From assembly GCF_000442645.1 (NCBI RefSeq), contig NC_021915.1, positions 186,001 to 250,000 of the forward strand: a stretch of 64,000 nt of DNA, given 5' to 3'. The stretch's first letter is position 1. Each line of letters starts with the position of its first letter. Of this stretch, positions 16,528 through 23,954 are shown piece after piece. A program made the translations under genes and the position numbers. The notes under the pieces are model-generated. The model had not been told where the DNA came from, searched no databases, and saw nothing but the letters and a program-made list of their open reading frames with translations. The stretch is from Corynebacterium maris DSM 45190 (lineage in GTDB: Bacteria; Actinomycetota; Actinomycetes; Mycobacteriales; Mycobacteriaceae).

Positions 16528-16553
16528 GGTGCTGCCCCACTAGTGGGAGCACC
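16528..16553 (+). other. Stem-loop in the leader of the CBU_0592-like gene
   Basis: GGTGCT-gc-CCCAC-ta-GTGGG-AGCACC forms an 11-bp stem with a 2-nt bulge. There is no T-run, so it is not a terminator by itself. It lies 87 bp before the next start codon and just upstream of a terminator-like hairpin. Confidence 0.4.
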
Positions 16554-16568
16554 ACATCAAAAAACACC

Positions 16569-16596
16569 GGGAACGCTGCATCAAGCGTCCCCTTTT
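16569..16596 (+). terminator. Terminator-like hairpin upstream of the CBU_0592-like gene
   Basis: GGGAACGCT / AGCGTCCC pairs as an 8-bp stem with one bulged A and a 6-nt loop, followed by CTTTT. It lies 45 bp before the gene at 16641. It could end an upstream small RNA or act as an attenuator with the preceding stem-loop. Confidence 0.4.
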
Positions 16597-16640
16597 CCGT
16601 GCCATCATCACAGTCCTCGAACAGGAAGGACGCCCCAGCT

Positions 16641-16976
16641 ATGTCAGCAATGGTGCTCCTTGGCCTCGTCGCCTCCGTCGCCCTTCTGGTCGCTTTTGCC
16701 CTCCTCAACATGGGCAAACTCACCCCGAACCACTACAGCTATCAAATCCTCAACTTCGTCGGAGCCGGTTTCCTGGCCGCCTCCGCCTTCAACCCGATGA
16801 ACGCCGGCGTCTTCTGGACCGAAGTGGTCTGGGCGCTGCTCGGCCTCTACGGCATCGTCACCATCTGGCGGAAGCGCCGTGCGAGCCAGACCGCTCCGGC
16901 CGCGGCTCCGGCTCCGGTGACCCAGGTTGTCTCCACCGACCCGCTTCCCTCGACCCCGTTCCCCGTCGCCGCGTAG
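16641..16976 (+). CDS. CBU_0592-like small membrane protein 1
   Basis: A 111-residue protein with three hydrophobic segments (MVLLGLVASVALLVAFALLN; ILNFVGAGFLAASAF; FWTEVVWALLGLYGIVTIW), then a short basic turn and an Ala/Pro-rich cytoplasmic tail. The pattern of GxxxLxxxYxxxN-type segments and FNPxNxxxFWTEVVWA fits the CBU_0592 membrane family, whose function is unknown. AGGAAGG lies 10 bp upstream of the ATG. The next gene, 25 bp downstream, encodes a paralogue. Confidence 0.72.
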   Translation: MSAMVLLGLVASVALLVAFALLNMGKLTPNHYSYQILNFVGAGFLAASAFNPMNAGVFWTEVVWALLGLYGIVTIWRKRRASQTAPAAAPAPVTQVVSTDPLPSTPFPVAA

Positions 16977-17001
16977 CGGACCAAAAGATAAGAGTGTAAC
17001 C

Positions 17002-17352
17002 GTGGAATCTTTGACTCTTTCCCACGAAATCGGCATCCTCGCCGGAATCTTCCTCGTCGCGGCCTACGGGCTGATGAACTTCGGGGTGCTGGACACCTCG
17101 TCCCCGCTCTACCAGTCGCTGAACGTGCTGGGTGCACTGGGTTTCGCCTACACCGCCTTCGCTCCGTTCAACCCCGGCCTGCTGATCACGGAAATCGTCT
17201 GGGCCGTTGTCGCCGTGGCGTTCTTGTGGAAGATCTTCACCCGCAAGAACACCGCGACGGACGAGGGGGCTGAGGCCGAGGTCGCCGAGACTGAGCTTGC
17301 CGACGCCCACGTGGCAGAAGAACCCGCCCTGGACAGCGTTCCGAACCGGTAA
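17002..17352 (+). CDS. CBU_0592-like small membrane protein 2
   Basis: A 116-residue paralogue of the preceding gene with a GTG start. It has three hydrophobic segments with matching elements (GIFLVAAYGLMNFGVL, SLNVLGALGFAYTAFAPFNPG, LITEIVWAVVAVAFLWKIF), followed by a strongly acidic Glu/Ala-rich tail instead of the Ala/Pro-rich tail of its partner. The two genes are in tandem and probably co-transcribed, so a hetero-oligomer is plausible. Function unknown. Confidence 0.72.
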   Translation: MESLTLSHEIGILAGIFLVAAYGLMNFGVLDTSSPLYQSLNVLGALGFAYTAFAPFNPGLLITEIVWAVVAVAFLWKIFTRKNTATDEGAEAEVAETELADAHVAEEPALDSVPNR

Positions 17353-17443
17353 TCAGCCAGGGCCGTTGAGCAATAACCGCCCTCGCACAGATCCCCTCGC
17401 CCGCCTGGCCCATCTGGCCCGGCGGGCAATGTTTTTCGTCGAG

Positions 17444-18193
17444 CTACGCCGACACCATGGAGGCGGACGACGGCGCTCCGCGCATGGAGGTGAGGGTGAA
17501 GCTCGCCTGATCGGGCAGGTAGCGATCATCAGAGGATTCGATCGGCGTTCCCTCGCTGGTGAAGGCGCGGCGGCGCACCCGCAACAGGGGAGTGCCTTCC
17601 GGAACCTGCAGGAGTTCAGCGTCATCGGCGTCGGCGCCCACGGCGTCGATGGTGCGGGTGACGTGATCGATGTCGACCCCGGCGTCGAGCAGGCGTTGGT
17701 AGATGGACCCGGAGTCAGTGTCGAAGTTCAGCACGTGTTTACCCACCTCGAGGGGATAGTTGAGCCGCTCCACCATCGCCGGAACGTCGTCCATCAGGCG
17801 CAGCCGCAGCACGGACACCACTGGCGCGCGGTCCGGCAAGTGCAGGGGCGCGGCCAGGGTGGGGTCGGCGGGCCGGCGCATCACCCACTGCGTCTGTTGC
17901 CCCGGCCGGATGCCGGAGCTGCGACACCACTCGGTGAAGGAGATGGCGCCGTCGAAGGACTGGGACGGGACCGTGTTGAGCACCCGGGAGCGCCGGCCCT
18001 GGCCAGAAGAGATCAGCCCTTCATTTTTGAGTGTGGCGATCGCGTGGCGAACCGTTCCCCGGGCGCTGCCGAAGGTACGGCCCAGCTCGGACTCGCTGGG
18101 CAGGGGATCACCGGGGGCGTAGACGCCCTCCCGGATCGCGGTGCGCAAGTGGGCGGCGATCTCCTCATATTGCTGCAGAGGGGCTTGTGTCAT
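17444..18193 (-). CDS. GntR/HutC-family regulator of the phosphonate genes
   Basis: A 249-residue regulator. Residues about 8-75 are the GntR winged helix-turn-helix (YAPGDPLPSESELGRTFGSARGTVRHAI), and residues about 95-240 are a UTRA ligand-binding domain (SVLRLRLMDDVPAMVERLNYP...IYQRLLDAGVDIDHV, ending ESSDDRYLPDQASF). This is the architecture of PhnF. It is divergent from the FAD-oxidoreductase gene of the phosphonate island, so it probably represses the island and is released by a phosphonate or intermediate. AAGGAGGTCCCC precedes the ATG. Confidence 0.88.
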   Translation of the reverse strand: MTQAPLQQYEEIAAHLRTAIREGVYAPGDPLPSESELGRTFGSARGTVRHAIATLKNEGLISSGQGRRSRVLNTVPSQSFDGAISFTEWCRSSGIRPGQQTQWVMRRPADPTLAAPLHLPDRAPVVSVLRLRLMDDVPAMVERLNYPLEVGKHVLNFDTDSGSIYQRLLDAGVDIDHVTRTIDAVGADADDAELLQVPEGTPLLRVRRRAFTSEGTPIESSDDRYLPDQASFTLTSMRGAPSSASMVSA

Positions 18194-18245
18194 TGGGGAC
18201 CTCCTTGGTCAAGGAAAGCCGATCTTGGCTACACAGCCGCGCATC

Positions 18246-18266
18246 AGGAGGGAAAATCTCCCTCCT
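18246..18266. other. Hairpin between the regulator and oxidoreductase genes
   Basis: AGGAGGGA-aaatc-TCCCTCCT is a perfect 8-bp stem. On the plus strand it is followed by TT, giving a weak terminator; on the minus strand it falls about 53-73 nt before the regulator start, within a probable 5' leader. Confidence 0.45.
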
Positions 18267-18358
18267 TTCACGGCGCGGGCCGTGGCGAGAGTCGCGTGTA
18301 AATCCATATTAGACCCGTTTAGGTGGAGCCTGGCCATATAGAAGATGAACTTTCGTTG

Positions 18359-18374
18359 AACTTGTCTAGTCGGG
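18359..18374. promoter_or_regulatory. Candidate phosphonate-regulon operator, site 1
   Basis: AACTTGTCTAGTCGGG occurs 38 bp before the oxidoreductase start. Its reverse-complement counterpart occurs upstream of phnD (19599-19614) with 14 of 16 bases identical. The GTCTAG core resembles sites bound by HutC-type GntR proteins. Confidence 0.6.
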
Positions 18375-18411
18375 TAGCGAGAATTTGCCTGCCACGGCCC
18401 ATGATGGAGCC

Positions 18412-19530
18412 ATGACCAACACTTCTGACCTCATCGTCGTCGGGTCCGGCATCCTCGGACTCGCCACCGCTTTCCTGGCTCACGAGCAGGGCCGTTCCGT
18501 CCGCATCATCGACAGCGCCGATCGTCCCGTGGGCTCCTCCATCCAAAACTTCGGCCACGCCTGCTTCACTGGTCAGGCTGACGTCATCCAGGACACGGCG
18601 CGCCATGCCCGCGCCGGGTGGTTGCGCGCAGCTCAGGCGGCCGGCTTCTGGGCGGCCGAATCCGGCACCCACATCCCCGCCATGACTGACGTGGAACTGC
18701 AGGTCCTGCGCGAATTCGCCGAGCATCGCGGCGACGAGGTCACTCTGCTCACCGGCCCGGACGTGGGCGCGGCGTTGGGCAACCCCGATCTGCCGGCGGT
18801 GGGTGGGGCGCACCTGCCGCTGGACATGCGCGTCGACCCCCGCGAGGCGGCGCCGAGCCTGGCCGCCTGGCTGGATCGGGAAGGGGTGACGTTCAGCTGG
18901 AACACGCGGGTCACCGCGGTCGGCGACGGCGTCGTGGCCACCACCCGGGGAGACTTCACGGCCGCAGAGGTGGTGGTGTGTCCCGGATTCGAGCTGATGG
19001 GGCTGTTTCCGCAGCTGGCGGAGGCCTACGACGTGCGGGTCTGCACCCTGGTGATGGCGCTGCTGGAGCGCCCCTCCCACCTTCGCCAAGATCTGGCGAT
19101 GCTCACCGGCACCTCGTTGGCCAGATACGACGGCTTCGCCGCGATGCCGTCGGCCCCGGCGCTGCGCGATGAGCTGGCCCGGCGCGAGCCCGCGCTCGTC
19201 GACTGCGTGGCCAACCTCATGGCCACCGGCATTCCGGAGGGGCTGCTGGTCGGCGACTCGCACGCCTATTCCCTGAGTCCGGAGCCGTTCATCGACGAAG
19301 ACGTCGCCGACCTGCTGATCGATCGCTCCACTGCGCTGCTGGGTGTGGAACGCCCGGTGGTGCGCCAGCGTTGGCTCGGGCGCTACGCGGATTCCCCGAA
19401 CACCAACCTGGTGCTCGAGCGCCCGGATGCGCGCACCACGGTCGCTGTCGTCACCTCCGGAATCGGCATGACTTTGTCGTTTGGCGTCGGTCATCTGGCG
19501 CTCAGCGGAGAGCAGATTCCGGGTTTCTAA
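18412..19530 (+). CDS. FAD-dependent oxidoreductase, phosphonate-cluster type (TIGR03364-like)
   Basis: A 372-residue DAO-type flavoenzyme. VVGSGILGLATAF is the N-terminal FAD-binding GxGxxG motif and TSGIGMTLSFGVG near the C-terminus closes the FAD site. SSIQNFGHAC after the first strand is characteristic of the subgroup that co-occurs with phosphonate genes. Flavoenzymes of such clusters are reported to oxidise aminophosphonates (for example N-methylated 2-aminoethylphosphonate) to phosphonoacetaldehyde. That role fits here because a phosphonatase-like gene lies downstream and no PhnW transaminase is present. The exact substrate is inferred. Confidence 0.78.
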   Translation: MTNTSDLIVVGSGILGLATAFLAHEQGRSVRIIDSADRPVGSSIQNFGHACFTGQADVIQDTARHARAGWLRAAQAAGFWAAESGTHIPAMTDVELQVLREFAEHRGDEVTLLTGPDVGAALGNPDLPAVGGAHLPLDMRVDPREAAPSLAAWLDREGVTFSWNTRVTAVGDGVVATTRGDFTAAEVVVCPGFELMGLFPQLAEAYDVRVCTLVMALLERPSHLRQDLAMLTGTSLARYDGFAAMPSAPALRDELARREPALVDCVANLMATGIPEGLLVGDSHAYSLSPEPFIDEDVADLLIDRSTALLGVERPVVRQRWLGRYADSPNTNLVLERPDARTTVAVVTSGIGMTLSFGVGHLALSGEQIPGF

Positions 19531-19598
19531 TCTGACCGGCAGGTAAACAGTCGGACCCGTGTGGGACGGCAAAGTTACTTGTACATGAACATTTCTAG

Positions 19599-19614
19599 CT
19601 CGGCTAGACAAGTT
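19599..19614. promoter_or_regulatory. Candidate phosphonate-regulon operator, site 2
   Basis: CTCGGCTAGACAAGTT, read on the minus strand, is AACTTGTCTAGCCGAG and matches site 1 at 14 of 16 positions. It lies about 145 bp before phnD, where the transporter operon's promoter is expected. A further ACTTGT at 19577-19582 forms an inverted repeat with the ACAAGT of this site. Confidence 0.6.
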
Positions 19615-19757
19615 GGATCACGGGGGCGCACAATGCGATGTGAACCCGCCGAGACCGCTCGGATTCCCCGCTCCGGTCCCGCACGTCCCCCGGCCACCTC
19701 CCCGTGAGCCCGGGGCACGGACCCGCCACCACCGCCCGGAAACCTGAAAGGCCCCTC

Positions 19758-20690
19758 ATGTCCAAGAAGACCGTCCTCCGCAGCGCCGTCGCCCTCGCAG
19801 CCGCCGGCGTCACCGCCTCCATCCTGACCGCCTGCGGCTCCGTCGAGGCCGGCGAGACGATCACCTTCGCGGCCGTCCCCTCGGAATCCTCCGCGTCGCT
19901 GTCGACCTCGTTTGAGAACATCACGGACCTGATTGAGCAGGAGACCGGCGCCACCGTCGAGTTCCAGAACGCCTCCGACTACGCCGCCGTCATCGAGGGC
20001 ATGCGCGCCGGGCAGATCGACGTCGCCTCCTTCGGCCCGTTCTCCTACGTCATCGCCAAGGACTCCGGCATCGACATGGAGCCCGCGGCGTCCCCGACCA
20101 ACGACCCGGACCAGGCGCCGGCGTATACCTCGCTGGCGTACGTCCGGGCGGACTCGGACATCGAGAGCATCGACGATTTGCGCGGTCAGACCGTCTGCTT
20201 CGTCGACGCCGCCTCCACCTCCGGCTACCTCGTGCCCATGGAAGGGCTGATGGCAGCCGACATTGACATGGAAGACGACCTCACCCCGGTGATGGCGGGC
20301 GGGCACGACGCCGGCCTGCTGTCGCTGGACTCCGGAAACTGCGACGCCGCCTTCGCCCACGACACCATGCTCACCACCCTGGAGAACTCCGGGCAGATGG
20401 AGCCGGGCGCGGTGCGCCCGGTCTGGGAGTCCGCTCCGATCACCGAGGACCCGATCACCGTCAACTACGACTCGCTGGGCCAGGAGCGCGGCGACCAGAT
20501 CACCCAGATCATCCGCGAGCAGGCCAACAAGCCGGCGCTCGTCGAGGCGGGCATCTGCACCTCCGAGGACGACTGCGTCCTGCCGGAGGAGATCGAGCAC
20601 GGCTTCGTTCCGGTCGACGACTCCGACTTCGACGCCATCCGGGAGCTCTGCGAGGTCACCGAGGCCGACGCCTGCCAGAACGTCGGTTAA
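19758..20690 (+). CDS. phnD: Phosphonate ABC transporter, substrate-binding lipoprotein PhnD
   Basis: A 310-residue extracytoplasmic binding protein with a lipoprotein signal (lipobox LTAC, Cys at about residue 26). The PhnD family pattern is present: FAAVPSESSASL, YAAVIEGMRAGQIDVASFGPFSY, and LRGQTVCFVDAASTSGYLVP. It should capture phosphonates or phosphate-related esters at the cell surface for PhnC/PhnE. It is followed after 33 bp by phnC in the same operon and preceded by candidate operator site 2. Confidence 0.9.
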   Translation: MSKKTVLRSAVALAAAGVTASILTACGSVEAGETITFAAVPSESSASLSTSFENITDLIEQETGATVEFQNASDYAAVIEGMRAGQIDVASFGPFSYVIAKDSGIDMEPAASPTNDPDQAPAYTSLAYVRADSDIESIDDLRGQTVCFVDAASTSGYLVPMEGLMAADIDMEDDLTPVMAGGHDAGLLSLDSGNCDAAFAHDTMLTTLENSGQMEPGAVRPVWESAPITEDPITVNYDSLGQERGDQITQIIREQANKPALVEAGICTSEDDCVLPEEIEHGFVPVDDSDFDAIRELCEVTEADACQNVG

Positions 20691-20723
20691 GCGGAACTCA
20701 ACGAGACATCAGGAGACATCACC

Positions 20724-21563
20724 ATGAACACCCACATCCCCACCTCGACAGATTTTCAGCGCGAGATCGACGACATCTACGCGGTGCAGCTGGACAACGT
20801 GACCAAGGACTTCGGCGGCGGGGTATTAGGCCTCGACGACGTGACCTTAGGCCTCAAGACGGGCGAGGTCACGGTGTTGCTCGGACTGTCCGGCTCCGGC
20901 AAATCGACCCTGCTGCGCCACCTCAACGGCCTGCACACCCCGACCGCCGGCACCATCCGGGTCCTCGGTCAGAACGTCCCTGAACTGCGCGGCAAGGCGC
21001 TGCGGGGTCTGCGCCGCGACGTCGGCGTCATTTTCCAGAACTTCAACCTGGTCGGCCCGATGTCGGTGCTGGAAAACGTCTGCACCGGCCGCCTCGGCTC
21101 GCTGCGCGGACCGCGACTGTCGCTGATGATGTACCCCAAGTCCGTCCGTCGCGAGGCCCTGGAAAAACTCGACCGCGTCGGCCTGGCCGACCGCGCCTAC
21201 CAGCGTGCCGACACCCTCTCCGGCGGCCAGCAGCAGCGGGTGGCCATCGCGCGGGCGCTCATGCAGAACCCGAAGATCCTGCTCGCCGACGAACCGGTCG
21301 CCTCCCTCGACCCGGTCTCCTCCCACGACGTGATCACCTTGCTGCGCCAGATCTCCGCGGAGGACAACCTCACGGTCATCTCTTCACTGCACCAGGTTCA
21401 GCTGGCCATCGACTTCGCCGACCGCATCGTCGGCCTGCGCGGCGGCAAGGTCGTCCTGGACCAACCCACCGAGGGCTTGTCAGCGGCCGAGGCGTCCAAC
21501 ATCTACTCCAACGTCTCCCGCGTCGACGCCGAAGCACGGGCCAAGGAAGCCAGGGTGTCGTAA
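20724..21563 (+). CDS. phnC: Phosphonate ABC transporter, ATP-binding protein PhnC
   Basis: A 279-residue ABC ATPase with Walker A GLSGSGKST, Q-loop FQNFNLVGPMSV, signature LSGGQQQRVAIARAL, Walker B ILLADEPVASLDP and the switch histidine in SSLHQVQLA. The sequence NFNLVGPMSVLENV and the length are typical of PhnC. It powers uptake with the fused permease encoded directly downstream; the stop codon and the next ATG are adjacent with no gap. Confidence 0.93.
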   Translation: MNTHIPTSTDFQREIDDIYAVQLDNVTKDFGGGVLGLDDVTLGLKTGEVTVLLGLSGSGKSTLLRHLNGLHTPTAGTIRVLGQNVPELRGKALRGLRRDVGVIFQNFNLVGPMSVLENVCTGRLGSLRGPRLSLMMYPKSVRREALEKLDRVGLADRAYQRADTLSGGQQQRVAIARALMQNPKILLADEPVASLDPVSSHDVITLLRQISAEDNLTVISSLHQVQLAIDFADRIVGLRGGKVVLDQPTEGLSAAEASNIYSNVSRVDAEARAKEARVS

Positions 21564-23234
21564 ATGAGCACACTGACCTCCCCTCAGGTGCGTGCGCCGG
21601 AGAGGCCGCGTCCGAACGCCAGCGTCATCGTCGCCGGCGTGGTGCTGCTGGCGCTGGTGGTCGCCGGCGCCTGGTCGATCGCCTCCCTGGGCATCAACGT
21701 CGCCACCATCGCCAGTTCACTGGACAACGCGGTGGCCTTCCTCGACCGGATGTTCCCGCTGGACTTCCCGCCGCTGGGTGAGACCCTGGGGCTGATTTTT
21801 GAGACTCTGGCGATCGTCTTCTTGGCCACCGCGCTGTCCGTGGCGCTGTCGGTCCCGGTGGCGCTGGCCGCCGCCCGCCCCACCGCCCGCACCCGCACCT
21901 CCCAGGGTGTGGCGCGTGCCCTGATCGTGCTGGCGCGTGCCATCCCGGACCTGGTGCTGGCCATCATCTTCCTGCGCATGTTCGGCCTCGGCGCCACCGC
22001 CGGCATCCTGGCCATGGGCATTCACTCCGTCGGCATGGTGGCCAAGCTCTACGCCGACGCCATCGAAGAGCTTGACGACGGCCCGCGTGAGTCCATGGCC
22101 TCCGCCGGCGCCGGCCGCAGGCAGCAGATCGTCTCCGCCATCCCGCAGGTGCTCCTGCCGCAGCTGATCGCCACCGCCCTGCACCGCTTCGACATCAACC
22201 TGCGCACCTCCGTGCTGCTCGGCTACGTCGGCGTCGGCGGCATCGGCCTGGCCACCGCCGAGGCACTGCGCACGCTCAACTATCAGCGCGGCATGGCGCT
22301 GGCGCTGATCGTGTTGGCGCTGTGCATCGTCATCGAGTTGATTTCCGGCGGCATCCGCGCAGCGCTCATGCGCAGCGCCGACGGCGGAATCACCGGCGGC
22401 ACGTGGGTGGACCGCGCACTGAACAGGGGCCGCGTGACCGGCGTCAACGACGTCACGCTCACCCCGCCGTGGGGCCTGGCGCGTATCCAACGCTTCGCCA
22501 CCGTCGCCCTCCTCATCGTCTTCACCTTCCTGTCGCTGTGGCAGGTCGACGTCAGCTGGTCCGCGCTGGGGCAGGGCTTGTTCAACCTGCCGGAGACTCT
22601 CGCGCTGTTCTTCCCGCCGTCAGCCGGCGGCTCGATGGCGGCGCTGATGGGGCAGTTGCTGGTCACCGTCCAGATCGCCTTGGCGGCCACGCTCATCGGC
22701 GCGGTCATCGCGATCCCGATCGGCGTGCTCGCCGCCCGCAACGTGGTGGCCAACCCGTATGTCCACGGCTTCTTCCGCACCGTCATCGTCGTCGTCCGCG
22801 GCATCCCGGAGCTGATCCTGGCGATCATCTTCGTGGTCATCTCCGGCCTCGGCGGCGTGGCCGGCACCCTCGCCCTGGCCGTGGGCGCCGTGGGGCTGCT
22901 GTCCAAACTCGTCGCCGACTCGCTCGAAGAGACCGACGTCGACGTCCAGGAAGCGCAGCGTACCGCCGGCGCCACCCCGGTGCAGGTGTTCTTCTCCGCG
23001 ACGCTGCGGCAGGCGGCCCCGGCGTTCGTGGCGCACACGATGTACCTGCTGGACACCAACATCCGCTCCGCGACCCTGCTCGGGGTCGTCGGCGCCGGCG
23101 GCATCGGCTTCCTGCTGCTCAACGCCTCGCGCGTCAACCAATTCGACGTGGTCACCATGATTTTGATCCTGATGGTCGCCGTCGTGCTCATCGTCGAGGG
23201 CCTGTCCATGTGGCTGCGCCGCGTCGTCCGCTAA
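21564..23234 (+). CDS. phnE: Phosphonate ABC transporter permease PhnE, two permease domains fused
   Basis: A 556-residue integral membrane protein containing two consecutive PhnE-type permease modules, about residues 60-275 and 335-550. Each has the cytoplasmic EAA loop (EELDDGPRESMASAGAGRRQQI in the first and EETDVDVQEAQRTAGATPVQVF in the second) and the RALPDLVLAI- or GIPELILAI-like segment. Many bacteria encode separate PhnE proteins; here both pore halves are one polypeptide. It works with PhnC and PhnD. The next gene starts 42 bp downstream. Confidence 0.9.
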   Translation: MSTLTSPQVRAPERPRPNASVIVAGVVLLALVVAGAWSIASLGINVATIASSLDNAVAFLDRMFPLDFPPLGETLGLIFETLAIVFLATALSVALSVPVALAAARPTARTRTSQGVARALIVLARAIPDLVLAIIFLRMFGLGATAGILAMGIHSVGMVAKLYADAIEELDDGPRESMASAGAGRRQQIVSAIPQVLLPQLIATALHRFDINLRTSVLLGYVGVGGIGLATAEALRTLNYQRGMALALIVLALCIVIELISGGIRAALMRSADGGITGGTWVDRALNRGRVTGVNDVTLTPPWGLARIQRFATVALLIVFTFLSLWQVDVSWSALGQGLFNLPETLALFFPPSAGGSMAALMGQLLVTVQIALAATLIGAVIAIPIGVLAARNVVANPYVHGFFRTVIVVVRGIPELILAIIFVVISGLGGVAGTLALAVGAVGLLSKLVADSLEETDVDVQEAQRTAGATPVQVFFSATLRQAAPAFVAHTMYLLDTNIRSATLLGVVGAGGIGFLLLNASRVNQFDVVTMILILMVAVVLIVEGLSMWLRRVVR

Positions 23235-23276
23235 CCCCCAGTCATTCCCGTAGGAACCCGTAGAAAGAAGACGTTC

Positions 23277-23954
23277 ATGATTCAGCTTGCAGTGTTCGAT
23301 ATGGCCGGCACCACCGTCAACGACCGCGACGAGGTCTACCGCGTGCTCCGCGAGGCCACCGAACGCGAAGGCGCCGTCTACTCCGACGCCACCTTCCAGG
23401 AATGGATGGGCACGGAGAAGAAATGGGCCATCCGCAACCTCCTGGAGATCGGCGGCGTGGAACCCACCGAGGAGCGCATCGAGAAGTCTTGGGCCTGGTT
23501 CCGCGAGGAGCTGCGCCGCACCTACACCGATAACCCGCCCACCCCGCTGCCCGGGGTGGAAGACGCCCTGCGCGCCCTGCGCGAACGTGGCGTCAAGGTC
23601 GGTCTGACCACCGGGTTCTCCCGCGAGATCGTCGACCTCATCTTAGGCGCCATGGGCTGGCGAGTCGGCGAGACAATCGACGCCAGCGCCGCCGGCGACG
23701 AGGTCGAGGCCGGCCGTCCCGAGCCGCACCTGATCCGTACCGTCATGGCCGCCACCGGCGTCACCGACCCGGCCGCCGTGATCAGCGCCGGGGACACCGC
23801 CGCCGACGTGCGCTCCGCCCAAGCCGCCGGGGTGACCTCTGTCGGCGTACTCACCGGGCACGTGCCCGCCGAAGAGTTCACTGAACTGGGCGCCGACCTG
23901 ATCCTCGATTCCGTCGCGGACCTGCCGGCGCACCCGGTCATGGAGGGCAAGTGA
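23277..23954 (+). CDS. Phosphonatase-like HAD hydrolase (PhnX-related)
   Basis: A 225-residue HAD-superfamily hydrolase. FDMAGTTV (nucleophile D8) matches the FDWAGTTVD of phosphonoacetaldehyde hydrolase, MGTEK (K48, codon 23418-23420) aligns with PhnX MGLLK whose lysine forms the Schiff base with substrate, and GDTAADVRSAQAAG is HAD motif IV. It likely cleaves the C-P bond of phosphonoacetaldehyde to acetaldehyde and phosphate. TIGR03351-type proteins are close relatives of PhnX rather than PhnX itself, so the exact substrate is open. It overlaps the next gene by 4 bp. Confidence 0.82.
   Translation: MIQLAVFDMAGTTVNDRDEVYRVLREATEREGAVYSDATFQEWMGTEKKWAIRNLLEIGGVEPTEERIEKSWAWFREELRRTYTDNPPTPLPGVEDALRALRERGVKVGLTTGFSREIVDLILGAMGWRVGETIDASAAGDEVEAGRPEPHLIRTVMAATGVTDPAAVISAGDTAADVRSAQAAGVTSVGVLTGHVPAEEFTELGADLILDSVADLPAHPVMEGK

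Larger units (their letters stand above)
16019..16640. other. 622-bp stretch without a convincing gene
   Basis: Short open frames exist on both strands but none has a ribosome-binding site or coherent codon use. Two RNA-like hairpins sit in its last 120 bp (listed separately). No tRNA, repeat or transposon remnant is seen. It may be a long 5' leader or may hide a small RNA. Confidence 0.5.
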
